Part shown: positions 11,251 to 24,391 of the stretch, piece after piece | How the letters are laid out: each line of letters starts with the position of its first letter | How positions within the stretch are numbered: position 1 is the first letter of the stretch | DNA from: Hirudo medicinalis | Taxonomy: Eukaryota; Annelida; Clitellata; Hirudinida; Hirudinidae | Direction of reading: 5' to 3' | Assembly (NCBI GenBank): GCA_011800805.1 | Contig: MPNW01000057.1 | Span: 259,468-323,467 of the forward strand | Length of the DNA: 64,000 nucleotides | Notes under the pieces: generated by a model | What the model saw: only the letters and a program-made list of their open reading frames with translations | Told to the model about the DNA's origin: nothing | The model's database searches: none | Program-made: the position numbers and the translations under genes

Positions 11251-12146
11251 CTACAAAGCAATGCATACCATACCAGCATCGGGTGGTGCTTTAGCCAGAA
11301 ACCGTTTTCTTTTGGAATAAGAAACAAAACAAATTGTAGCCATGTTATTTGGAGGGCTTTCTATGATACATGATACTATGTTGAATATACCAGTAATTAA
11401 AATAAACCTGATCAACTAGTACCACACAAATGGTGAGATAATGTGAGTTTTACTGTCCTGGAAGGAATTGCTTTCTTTATTCAATTCAAACTTGGGTTGC
11501 AACCAGTGGATCATGAATTGAGCTGCTGCCACTCATGCTAAAAATAAAAGCATTTAGGTGAAAGGGTGGACTACTGACCAAATGCAATAACTCTCACAGT
11601 TGATGGGCTGTGTGGGGGCAAGCCAAGTGATGAGTTTGTCAGATAGCTCCTGGCACTAGAAATTGGTTGATACAAACCAGCTGAATGAGAGGAAGGGTGT
11701 CCAAGGGAAGGGAAGTAGTCTTCTGTGCTCTGTTCAAAAGAAATTATTTTTTTTGCATTAAGGTGCAGACTGCAGAGCTATCTAGGTTAACAAACTGAAT
11801 TGAATTAGGTATTGTAAATACACTCAAAACTTCCAAGGTGGTGTTAGGTATGCCTTATGGATGCCCTGGTTTACAAGTAAATCTAATGATCATTAATTGG
11901 ATTTTTATTTAAAAAAAATAGTGAATATTTACTCATAACCCCAACACATGTTAGGGGCCATCTATAAGACTGGATTTTTAAATTCAATCAATATGCTTGT
12001 TGAAGACACGGCAAAGTCGACATTTGAAACCTGCAATCTTTCAGTTTACCAATCGCTGCAGATTGTGGAAGCACTAGTGTGCAACTAAGCACAACAATGC
12101 AATGATAAAACTCAGCATAAAATTTGCACTCGTAAATTCATTTTAG
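11251..12146. other. Shared 3' region between convergent calcineurin A and MASK genes
   Basis: No coding exon seen. An AATAAA-like run (AAAATAAACC) near 11398 could serve calcineurin polyadenylation. The region separates the two convergent stop codons at 11250 and 12147. Confidence 0.5.
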
Positions 12147-15100
12147 TTATTGACCCATGAATTCGTGATGTAAAAACTGCACCTGGTTGTAAGGAGTGTC
12201 AGAGGAAAAGGCTGAAAATAAAGATTGGGAGACCAGGGAGTTAGCCATGTCCAACTGTGAAGGGAACATGCTGTTGATGAATGTGTTCTCATTCGGAGAG
12301 TAACGACTTTCTTGAAACATACGAGGCTCTTTGGGTAGGCAGGTGTCACCTAAATCATTGGAAACTTGTATATTATCATAAGGGAAATTTCAATAAAGTC
12401 CAACTAACCATTCAGAAAACTTGATCCATGAATATAATTATCATTTGGAGTACATAGATGGAATTGAGAAGAATCAGCTTTTAGGGAATTGTTTAGAAAA
12501 TCAGATGATCCATTTTGAATGGCAGCACTCTCAGAAGAATTGAACTTCCACAGCTCATTTGCAGGACCATAGTCAAACATAAAGGAAGGCGGGTTCCCAT
12601 CAAAGGCTGGAGGTGCTTTTCCAGCAAGATAATCAAATGCAATATTTGAAATCGTCTGACTTTTAACACTTGGAGCAAATGGTTGACTTAAAGGGGGAAA
12701 TGAGAATGAGTGATCATAGTTTTTGTGTGACATTACTGATTTGAAATTTGGAGCATTAGGATTAAGAGTGCTTCCAATCGCAGCAGAAAACTTCAAATCA
12801 TCTTCAATGTAACTTCTCTTCTTTGGGATGTTACCAAATGATGGAATTCCACTACCAATTACCCCCGGTTTACAAGTTTTGTTCGTGCCAGATTCACCAA
12901 TACCTGGAACTCCAGCAGGTGATGTTCCAATCTCTGCACCATTTCCAAAGTCTAATCTTCGTGCAACCAAGCTTGCAGAATATGGTATTTCTAAAGCTAT
13001 GGATGGAGGTGCGACAGTTTGAGCAGTTTTGAGTGATTGATTTCCACGTCTGAAGCCCGGAGCTTTGGCCAGCAGTGCTGGATTAGCCTCTGGAGTCACC
13101 ATTTTGGATGCTGAACTCAACAATACATTTGATAACATTGAGGAACCATTGGAAAGGCAGGAAGCTGCTACTGTAGCAAAATCTTTCTTCTGGTCCTTAT
13201 TTTTTTGCAGTACAGTTTCAGTGATATTACTTAATAAATTGTCGAAAGGAGAAAATTCGCCCCTTCCAATGAAATAGTAGGATGATGTTAAAGAATTCGA
13301 AACAAATTGTGATGTGATATCTTTAAGGTGATCGTTCGAATACTGCCCAGGAGTGGGAGAATTTAAAGACTTTGTCATACATACATTAACCGTAGTTGAA
13401 ACAAGGTCATCGTTATCTTCACTTTTGTCAGTAATATGACGCCGTATAACCTTGGAGGTATTGCTTTTAGGGACAGACCATGGTTCAAAAATATTGAAAT
13501 TACTATCGGATGGCGATTGGCCAATACACAACACATTTCCAGTAGCATGTGACTTATCATCTGATTCCTGAGATTTGGCAATAGGAAGCTTGGGTATAGA
13601 GTTGATTGGTGAAAGTGGTATAGATGTCGAAGAATGTGTGCTTTTTACGATCTCTTTTGAAATGTCTGGACACAAATTGGTTGTGTGAGGTTTACTAGCT
13701 TTGCCACTCATTCCTTTATAGGAAGGAATAAGTTGCTCAATATCCTTTTCTGGATCTTCAATGAGGCAGACAAGCAATTTCATGGCTAACTGAGTTGCCT
13801 CTGGCAATCCTTTTATAGTGATTACACCATCCTCACAATGCTTCATCTTATCTAGATCAATATGGGCACCAGAAAACTCTCTCACCGCATTGATGTTACA
13901 ACCACCTCTTCCGATAATTCGGCTGATGCATTTTCCAGGCACATTGAGTTTTTTACATTTCCTGGAAACCTCTTTCCAGTCATCTTCTTTAATTTTGTGA
14001 CCTTGAGCACTTGGCTTTGCCTGAGCAGCATGACAAGTCCTGCGGTTCGCATTACCGACCTTGGGATTGTTCTTTGAGGCATTGGAATCGGAGGATGAAC
14101 TGCTTTTATGTAAATCATTCGTCAAATTGTTGGAATTGCCAGAATTTATTGAAAGCTTGAACATGTCGTTCTCCAAACTGAAATCATCTAGGTCGCTAAT
14201 GCCTGACTCGGCAGTCTTGGTGAAAGGCTTATCGGAAGTAGTAACATCTTCCCGAGGCTTTGAATTTTCAGAGGTATTGCCAGAGGAGTTGCTTCCGTTG
14301 GACTCGAGTTCGTTGTCACTGGAATTATGAAGGGAATTGGAGTCGCTCTTTGATTCGGATATATAGTTCTTTTCATGAATTTCTTTAATGGGATTAGTAT
14401 TGGAAATGATACTGTTAACATCATCTTTAAATTGTAACAGTATGTCGTGCATTTCATGCAATTTTGAATAACACAAGGATCCTTCAGGAACGGCTAGATC
14501 ATCCGAATTCATCAATTCTAATTCGGCTTTGTGCTCGGTAAATGAAGTGACATCGTCTATATAAATCTTGTCTATACCCTTTTTGATATCCTTCTTTTTC
14601 TGTTTTCTTTTCTCCCGCTTGCGGAGCGCGGCTGCCTTCTTACTTTCTACCAAAGATTGTTCCAAGGCCAACTCCAGCAAAAGGTTGTTCGCATGCTTGT
14701 TGGCTTCGGCTGCTTGTCGTTCCTTGGCATTTATTATTATATCCATGCACTGTTGACACTTTTTTAAAAGATCTTTGTCCTCACCTATCTGAGAAAGGCA
14801 TCTAGCACATTCTTGGTCAGACGGGAGTTGATTTACACGTCTAACAAGCCATTTTACAACTTTCACATGACCCTTTTTGAACGCAGCCATTAAACAAGAT
14901 GTCCGTCGAACATCGCAAGAATCCGGATCGGCCTTGTGTTTAATGAGCAGTTGAATCACTTCTAAGTGACCGCCATTGCAAGCCAGCCAAAGAGATGTGT
15001 GGCCTTTCTTATTTCTCGCATCGACCGGAGCTCCTTTGGCCAGCAGCAACTCCACAAACCGGTAATGTCCTGAATGCATTGAAATTACAAATTTAATTGT

Positions 15101-18100
15101 TTCCCCAGTAAGGATGAATAAAATAGGACTTACCTTTATCAGCAGCAATGATGAGTGCAGTGTCCTTGGTCGAACTTCCGTGCAATGCAGACACATCTGC
15201 TCCTCGATCGAGCAATACACGTCCAACTTCAACAAAGCCTCCACTGGCAGCTTCCATTAGGGGTGTTAAGCCCTTTTTAGCACGATGCTCGAGATTAGCT
15301 TTCCTGTCTGCCAACAGAGCGACAACTTCATGCTTTCCTTGAAAGCATGCCAACGTTAATGCCGTGTTCTTATTCGTTTCAATTTGGGCATTGACATCTC
15401 CTCCCATATCAAGAAGTAAGCTGACAACAGCAGCATGTCCATTCATTGAAGCCAACATTAGCGGAGATATTCCTAGGCGACTGCTTGTTCTGGAATTAAT
15501 TTCAGCCCCGTGAATTAGAAGCAGACGCACTATATTCACATGGCCAGCGGATGCGGCGAGACAGAGAGGCGTATAATCTGATGCATTGCGATGTTCCCTA
15601 TTTGCTCCATGCTTTAACAAAGACTCAGCTATTTCATGTCGACCTCCAGAACAGGCCAAAGATAGGGCAGTGTCTTTTGTTTGTTCCAGTTGGGCTTCGG
15701 TGTCAGAACCATGCTCGAGCAAAACATTCACTACTTGAAGATGACCGGCAGCGGCAGCAAGAATCAGAGAAGTGAAACCCTTTTTGTCCCTGTGCTCTAC
15801 ATCGGCACCTCTCCTCAGCAACAACTGCACGAGTTCAAAATGACCACCAGCACTTGCTAATGTCAAAGCTGTATCATGATTGGCTTCCGTTTGGGCATTG
15901 ACTTCAATGGCAGGGAACACAGAATGCTCTCTGCTTGGTGGAATTTTTAATGTTTTGTCTAAGGATGTGTTATCGTCCACGGCTTTTTGCACTGGGACTA
16001 CATTCTGGTTTCCTGCAACTTTCCCATTTGACAGTCTAATTTTTTCTAGGTTGGAATTTTTAGCTTTTGACATGATGGTCTTGACTGAACTGTTTCCTAA
16101 TGAATTGCAAGCAGTCCTTTCTGCTGTTTTGGATGCTTGACTTCGAATTTTCACATGTAAGGGTTCAGGATTCTTTGTTTTTTGGGCCTCATGCTGTTGA
16201 TTCCTAAGTAATGCCTCTGCTATTTTTTCCTGGGAGCTGAGACATCTGTCCAAAATTTTTTGAGGTTTTGGCAGATTAAAGACATCACCCTGCAACAATT
16301 AATTACTTATACATATTAGCTCAAGCACTGCAAATATCACACATATTTTATGAAGATAGCATTTAAATTTAAAAATAGTAATCACATACCACTAGGGGTG
16401 AAATTTCTGATGTATTGATTTGCTTCTGTTTAATGAGACCTAATGAAGGAAGTGCATTATACATTTAATGGCTCTGAAACTTCAAAAAATATTTTTTCAA
16501 ATGAAAACCTTTTTCAGTCTCAGTCAAACAAGGTGGCATATTTGAGGGCTGACATCTTTGTTGGGATGCAGCAATTTTTGGCTGCTGAGGAAGCTTTCTA
16601 TGACCTGCAATTTTTTGGATAATTTAAGTATTAACTGAGGTAGTATTTCCACACAATTTAACTTAAGTTTTAATTTGCATAAAGACAAGGCAGTGCGTCA
16701 AGGCCAGTTGTAATATTAAAAAAATCTCAAATTCACATCATAAATAAGCCAATAACCTTTGGCAATAATTCTGTTCTGAACAATGCTAGAAATGGATCTC
16801 TCGCAACCAGATGGATCAGAAGATAAATTAATTTGTGCAGAAACATTTCCACATGGGACATTTGTTTCTGCTTTTAAACTGAAGGCAGAATCACCTTCAT
16901 CAAAGTGATCCAAACAGGCCCTTTTTCGGCTTTCTACGGTACTGGCTAAACTTTCACCTCTTTCGATTGAGGCCTCTGGTCTAGAAAAAAAATTTATATC
17001 CTCAGTTTCTTATTAAAAAGGACAATGCATAGAATAGGAAAGACATCATAATGTTGCTGTTATTTGCAGATTCATTATTACTTTTCTGAGGTGCAACAGC
17101 AAAAGCAGGCATCTTCAAACTTTTCAACTTCAGACGCTGAAGATGAGGATGAAGAGGAAGATGACGAAGACACCGAAGATGACCCGCTCAAGTCATGCAC
17201 TGCACTATCGATTCCCCCCGAACAGCCGTCTCCTTCATGTCGCACGCCTTCTTTCAACTCAAAATCCTTTTGGAGCAACTTATTTTTGCAAGTTTCAGAC
17301 TCTCTTGAATCTAAACTATTCTTTTTAGGACTTGAAAGAATTCTAACACCATCTTCATCCATTTTTGCCATCAAAGATCTCATGGCCATATTTTGATAGA
17401 TCGAGTTCCTTGCATGGTTAGTTCTAGTGCAACACTTTTCTGGACAATAAGTGCCTTCTTCACCATCTGCATAACCCAAATTCTTAGGCATGCTCTCCAA
17501 TTGTAGTAATGCCTTTTTGATGTGGCTCTTTTTGACGGCCTGTTCTTTCGATGACATCCGCCACAGATCAGTCTTTAAAAAAAATTTGAAACCTCAACTT
17601 AAAAAATTTATGAAAATAAATTATTTAAAGTGTCCATTCAAAATTAAGACACATTACACAAATGTAAGAATCTAGATAAGCAGTCAAACAATACCTTTAA
17701 CTTTTCTGAAAGGGATGGATTGGATGAAAGCATTGCTGACCAATCCAGAAGCAGACTCACAATTTGGGCGTGACCTCCCTTGGCTGCCTCAATAAGCATT
17801 GTAGAACCATCCTGCGCATCAAGAATTTAAAATTCTTTAAAATAAAAAAGTGTTTCTTTGAGACTTCAAGAATAGCACATCTTTAAAACAAAAACATAAT
17901 AATAATTATTATTTGAATAAATATAGACAATAATCATCAAAATATCATGAGGCAGATCCTAGTAACAGAATGCATGCAGTTTGACAAATAAAATAAAACA
18001 TTCCGCATCAAGTTTTGTCTTCCGACCTTAAGTTTGTGTGCAGCATTGGCTCCATTCTGTAACAGAAACTCCACCACTTTCAAATGACCACCTATGCAGG

Positions 18101-21100
18101 CCAACGATAATGCAGTATATTCATTGTCAGGAGTTGATTTGTTCACAACAGCTCCTAATGAAAGAATCAAGAAACCACCATGAAATATCATCTGACTATA
18201 ATTTATAATTAAAATGTATTTCACCTCTCCTAACAAGGAACTGTACTGTTAACAAATGGCCCATCTTAGCTGCTTTCATGAGAGGAGTCCTTCCATTGTT
18301 TGAGACATGCTCCTAACCTCAAAATTATTCTTGTGATAAAACTGCTCGTGCCTTAAAATCATGTGAACTAAGTTTACGTACCAAATTGCTACCTGCCTTG
18401 AGCAACACCTCGGCAACGTTGGTGTGTCCGTTACCGCACGCACACGATAAAGCAGTGTCTCCTCTTTGACTGACAGCATTCACGTTCGCTCCTTGAAAAA
18501 TATAATAAAACAATGTAACATTTCTAAGTTTGTCTCACAATAAAAAATTATACAATAATTAAAACAAGTATAAAACAGGTGCAAATATCATCTAATAATT
18601 TTGAAATTACTTGTAAAATTATATAAATAATAAAAACATTAAAATTCTAAATGCACACCAATGTTGAGAAGATATTTGACAAGGTAGAGATGGCCCTCTT
18701 GCGCAGCTTCTATGAGAGGTGATAATCCTCCAAGTTCCAAATCAGCTCCCTTCCTCAATAGCAGATCTGCCATCTCTAGGAATCCACTGCAGCATGCCAA
18801 AGTCAATGCTGTCTCTTTGGACTCTTGGGTGATGGCATTAACATCTGCTCCTGATTTAAATTAAGAATAAAAAAGTACCTTTAATATGAAATTGAATCAA
18901 GTCTGCTTCAACAAACAATGCTACCATGTTCCAGCAGAAGGGCAGACACTTCTACATGTCCCTCTCGAGCAGCTTCCATCAATGGAGTGTATCCCTCATC
19001 ATTTCTTTGATCTACTATGGCACCCTTTGATATCAGTAAACTGGCTAGCTCCACATGACCTCCACAAGCTGCCAGGGTCAAAGGTGATTCATAACTTTCA
19101 GGGATCATGTTGACCTGATAAAAAAAATATTTCAAAGTGTTTAACAAAGAAGTGAGCATAATAATTAATTTCAACTGAAACCTACTTCAGCTCCTCTCTC
19201 GATCAATAATTTGGCAACTTCGGCGAAGCCGTCGATGCAGGCCTCCATGAGTGCGGTGTGCATCTCGTCTGTCTTGTGCTCGAGGTCTGCTCCAGCATTC
19301 AAAAGAAACTGCACCATTTCTGTATGGCCTTTGTTTTAAATAATAAAAATGATACATTGCATTCCCCAATTTTGTTTAGCATCAAGATACCCTTATAGCA
19401 GGCGAGCGTCAGAGCCGATTCTTTAAACTCTCTGGACTGCGTATTGACTTCGGCTCCATTCTCTATCAGCAACTTGGCAACACCTACGTGGCCGACACTG
19501 GCTGCCTCCATGAGGGGCGTATGGCCATTTTCATTTGCTGCTTCGACATGAGCACCGGCATTTATTAAAATCTGCACCGCTTTTTTATGCCCCCCTGAGG
19601 CTGCGTAGTGTAGAGCTGTGTTACCTGTATTATTTATCAAGTCACAAATGGAATTGATATACCCCAATTTTAAACCATTTAAATAAAAGATATCAGTTTC
19701 TAATAACATGCATTTTTAAAGATTTGAAAGATTCTGGGTTTATCACTACATATTAGTATGTAAATAAAAGTATATTGTTGACAAAAGTTATGACATCATA
19801 AGATGTAAAATTGCAAACCTGCAGTGGACTTAGCATTAATGGATGCTTTGTTATGGAGGAGAAGCTGAATGATATCCACAAACCCCCCAGCTGCAGCTTC
19901 CATCAAGGGTGTGCAATCACCCTTTGCTCCCCTGTCATCCACATCAGCATTTGTGGCCAATAGTACCTGTAGAGGAAATCATGACTGCAGGTAATCAAAA
20001 TAAATAAAATTTGCAAAAAAGTGTTTGCACATTCCATCTGCATTACCTGGCATAGTTCGTAATATCCGGACGAAGCGGCCATGGACAAAAGACTTTCTCC
20101 ATCTTCTGTATTTTTGCCAAGACTAGACCCGTGCTGCTTGAGCAATTGTTGGGCGACAGCTTCTGTATTTTTATCAGGGTGGTTCAGTAAAACAGGTTCC
20201 TCTCTGAAAATATAATTGAAGTATGAATGCCAAACGAATTTTGAAGAAATTTTCTTCTGCCGACTCACTATAGATTTTCATCACATATGTATGAGATCAC
20301 AAGTTATTTAATGTCAATCAAACTGCCTCAGGCATATGTAGGCCTTTTCAAACTACTTATTTGTTATGTGTTGTCTTCCATTGCTATATTCCTGTGTATT
20401 TGCGACATTACACTAATGAAACAAAACGATAAGTAATAAAAATATCAACCGAATAATAATGCTACTAAAAAACATTAAGCATTACTCATGTTTCTAAAAT
20501 AAATTCTAAAAAAAAAAATATAATTAATTTATAAGTGACTACTTATACCGCACATAGCATATCCTATCTAAAGCCTTTATGTGATCATAATTTATTTTAA
20601 GTAGGTAATTCTAAAGACAGCAGCAAAATATTGCCTGACAATTATGCAAGACATGAAAACTTTAAACAATTCCAAAATGTTTCATTAAATGAATTAGGTG
20701 TGTGAAGCAATGGGACATCTTGAAAAAGCCTCATTTCAGAAAGTCATTATAAGGGCAGGATCTTGTTTAACAAACTTCCCGAGTCGTACAAGAAACGCAA
20801 AAGATTTAAAAACAAACTGAAGGTTTGATTTTTAACAAATTTTTGTTAACAGCTTTCAATAAAAAAAGTTACAGCCATAAAGGATTGAAGGGCAAGACAC
20901 CGCATTTTTTTAATTTTTAGAGAAAATAACTTTTTAATAATAAAGCAATTCAAACTTAGACAGTTGGAAAATGAAATTACATAAACATTCTTAACCTAAA
21001 TTCACACACGATTCTTTTATTACATAAAGCTACGAAGTTCTAGTTCCACAATCTTGATCACCTTCCATTTCAAAATTAAGTTTTTAATTTATTGAAGCAA

Positions 21101-23043
21101 AAAAATAAACAATAAAATTAAGTCGGATTCAAATGTGTAACTAAGCTGCATAACAATGCCAAAAAATCCAAATGATCAAAATATATAAAAATAAACCAAA
21201 ATGGCAAAAACTTAGAAAAGAACTTTTATATACATATAAATGTGTACATGAAAGCTCACATACTTGTGAAGAAATTCATTATCGTCACATTAAAATAATA
21301 ACTATAAACCGGGTGATTCATGGTCGCATGATGAGGAAGTCCAACACGCCCACAAAATTTTTATTTCTGAACTAATTCGTCCAGAGCACGGTTTAGTGAC
21401 CCGTGACCTTGCATTTTATACAAGAGCCTTCACCTAATCAGCTGTAAACAATACATCACATGATGGATATCAAAACACAATAATATCCCAATCAACTTTA
21501 CAGGCCCTCTATATTTTACTCATTATATATCCTAACCCTTTAATTAATGTGACCTGACTCACTACATGTAGATCTACCACGTGATATGGAAATCTAAAAC
21601 ATACCATCAACCCTACTAAAATTATTGTCCACAATTATAAGATCACAAAACAGTTAATTGCCCATTAAGTCAGTTAAATTATACAAAAATTAGGTTCTCA
21701 TATTCCAAAATGACATGTAATTTAAGAATATATATTTAGATAATAGCAGTGGCAGTATATCTTGAAGATATTAATTTAAAATGCAACAATTTACCAACAT
21801 TTCAACCCAATGTTCAGATAAAATGTGATTAATAAGTTGTTTCATAATCTAGTTAGCAAATCATATCTATGATACAAAAATGATCAAGTCCCACCTTTCT
21901 AGGACTTGTTCTTCTTTCATTTTTATTAAAGCACTTGCAGCTTCATCAAGAGCTTCACTGACTGATGATGTAAGTTTTCGGATCAGTTTTTGATTAGCTA
22001 CAAGACCTCCATCGGTGGGATTTGTTTTAACAAGACCTAGAATTCATAAAATAATTTTAACATTAGCAGCATTCATAATTTTAGCATTAGCATATCTTCT
22101 ACAAAAAAATATCTTCTAATTCTTATTCAAATGTTTCTTGATATGAATTATAAAAATATTTTCTTACCTGCCGCCTCAAACAAGACTTGGAGGCGCGCCC
22201 TGGTCTCGGGATCAATACCTTCTAAATCTTTCATGGACGACAAAAATGATGTAGAAGCTTCCATGACATTCTCTGAATCCTGGAAATGATCCAGCTAAAA
22301 TTTAAAAGCTAAACTTGAACAAAATGCATCTAAAACTAATCCCACAAAAGCTGAGCTACTTTCTCTCTAGTTACCTCTCTCTCTAATTAATATTGTGTTA
22401 TTAAACATAATAAACAATCTATTAAAAACTTTGTTAGGCTTAGGTAATATTAAAAATCATATTACAATAAAAATTTTAAAAAAATATAACTAGTCAGTTT
22501 TGCTACCAGAAAGACAAAAAGGCACTAAATTTATGCCTTTAATGATCTAATGATTTAATGATAAAACATGTCAATGTACAAATTCTTAAGTCCTGTTTCA
22601 AGCTTGAGCTACTCATTTAGCAAAGCCATCAATTAATAACTATAAATAATCACATACTAAATGCGCATTCTACATTTGTGTATCTATAGACCTAAAAAAA
22701 AAGTTGATTTTTCACAGATCAAAGCAAGATCATCACAAAATTACACAAAATAATTTTAATCAAGTCCATCCTCGGCAGTTCGATTAAACAAACTTACATC
22801 CGAACATTCTTCATCGTCTTCGTCGCTATCAAAAAATTGGCAACCAAATTCTGTACCGTCAGCCGCTATTGCCTCGATACCAGGCGAATGTTTCATATCT
22901 GCCGAGACCACGAACTCCGACAGGGCATCGTTTCCCATTGTCGTCACAACAGAGTTTATACTTGTGGAAGACATTCTTGAATCGGTGATTTGAGGAAGAA
23001 CTCTTTTAGCGATTTTTTTAATCCTTTTAAAACCGTTTTCCAT
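12147..23043 (-). CDS. mask (ANKHD1-like): MASK/ANKHD1/ANKRD17 orthologue, ankyrin-repeat and KH-domain protein, 20 exons, about 2295 aa
   Basis: Large scaffold of the MASK family, known for roles in Hippo/Yorkie and receptor tyrosine kinase signalling and mitochondrial and RNA biology. Exons on the minus strand: 23043-22798, 22279-22168, 22036-21895, 20203-20047, 19966-19819, 19624-19391, 19328-19186, 19114-18925, 18850-18659, 18491-18382, 18312-18225, 18154-18027, 17811-17695, 17572-17082, 16980-16757, 16604-16509, 16439-16390, 16289-15134, 15069-12409, 12349-12147. Phases close and the total is divisible by three. The N-terminus is acidic, then DPETRARLQVLFEAAG and LTSSVSEALDEAASALIKMK. 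A first ankyrin block is spread over ten short exons (20203-17695); a second lies almost wholly in one exon (TEANHDTALTLA to AADKG) and runs on to KKGHVKVVKWLVRRVNQ. A basic coiled coil with KREKRKQKKK follows, then one KH domain with IIGRGGCNINAVREFSGAHI, whose GRGG is the RNA-binding loop. The long Ser/Pro/Asn-rich tail ends HHEFMGQ. Confidence 0.95.
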
Positions 23044-24391
23044 TTAAATAAGATGCAAATGATCAGGCTGTAAAGTAATCCAAGTAGTGATCAATTTCTT
23101 ATCAACGACAAACTTTCTCGTTCCCAGACAGCCACCTCTACCACCATTACGAAAACGTCACGGTTTTTAATTTTCTTCTAGCGACATCTCCAATGTTATT
23201 ATTAAAATTTGTAGGAAATATGTTTTTATTTATTTTAAAATAAATGTTAATATTTATGTTTCTAATTTGTTTTTGTATAAAACATAAATGTTAAAATTAT
23301 TAAAGAATTATGATGCAATATAATCGAGTGTAACTAATAATAATTACCGAACGACAGTAATTGTTGAATATCACTAATGTAATATGTGTATATAATTAAG
23401 TTATTTTTGTTTGTCATTACAATAATGAATAAACTTGCGAATTTTTTCACAATGTTCCTAAGCAGATATGGATTAACTGACATTTTAATGCGGATTGATT
23501 AGTGTGTTTCTCTACAGATGAGATATAAAAATTCTATGTCGTTGCCAATGGCTATAGACAAATTCATTTTCATTTGTGGATATCATTTCTGCTAGTTATT
23601 TTGTGAACTTTGATCAAACGTTTTTTCTTCGGAAAGAGAATTAAGAGTGAAGACACTTCCAAGAAATCAGAAAAACTCCTTGACTTATAAGGAGTTAGTT
23701 CAAGTTGGCTTCGGAAAAGCAAAAAAAGGTCATGACCGCATGATCTAATAGTTAAGACTTTCGCCTCTCAAGGTGGCAGCACGGATTCGAATTCCGTTAT
23801 GTAGGAGACGTTAATATTACAACGAGGAAATTTAGCAATTTGGACAAACCTTTCGATTTCGGGAAAGTTTTCTCTGAAGCAAGCTTATGAAATCTTTTTA
23901 TGATTGCCACTCTCAAACAATATAGTTCCTGTCTCGTGCTTGAAAGTGCTAGGATTGAAAAGCCAGGGAAGCGTTTAATGACCAACTGCCCTCAAGAATC
24001 AGAAATAATTTCTCTGCTTTTTAATATTTCGTAATCAGTATTAGTTTTTTGATTGATTTTACACTTTACTAAAGTAGATAAAATATGTAATATTAATAAT
24101 GATGTAATATGAAATAAGGGAGTAATGTCAACATGTTAGAATGTTGTTGCTAGAATAGAACTGTTTTGAGAAGTTAAATTTATGTAATTAAATAACTGAT
24201 GTTCTAGTTTTAAAAATAACAGAAATAAAATATTTTAACTTTTAAAATTTAAAGACTTGATAGACAGAACTGGTAAATCGAATTATGAATCGAATTCATT
24301 CTTTGCATATCAGAAGGTGTTTCTGTGCTCGTATTAAATATAACTTCTGAAAATTTGTAAGGGTCCTTGATAAAGGATACAATTTAAAACG
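23044..24391. promoter_or_regulatory. Intergenic region between divergent MASK (-) and TRAPPC6 (+) start codons
   Basis: The start codons face away from each other 1.35 kb apart, so both promoters must lie here, possibly with upstream non-coding exons. No recognisable core promoter element was seen. A tRNA-derived SINE copy (23734-23815) sits in the middle. Confidence 0.5.
23734..23815 (+). mobile_element. tRNA-derived SINE, family 1, copy 1
   Basis: A tRNA-like block (GACCGCATGATCTAATAGTT, then GGTGGCAGCACGGATTCGAA) contains an A-box-like and a B-box-like segment, GATTCGAATTCC, and is followed by GAGACGTTAAT. The same ordered sequence occurs at 55710-55830 and, reversed, at 34873-34955. The head most resembles tRNA-Glu, but its anticodon stem does not pair, so it is not a functional tRNA. 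Confidence 0.75.

Noticed and set aside
12823..15342. Several + strand open frames of 60-90 codons
   Set aside because: They are antisense shadows of the large MASK exons.
17064..17396. Acidic + strand frame
   Set aside because: Antisense to the Ser-rich MASK exon 17572-17082.
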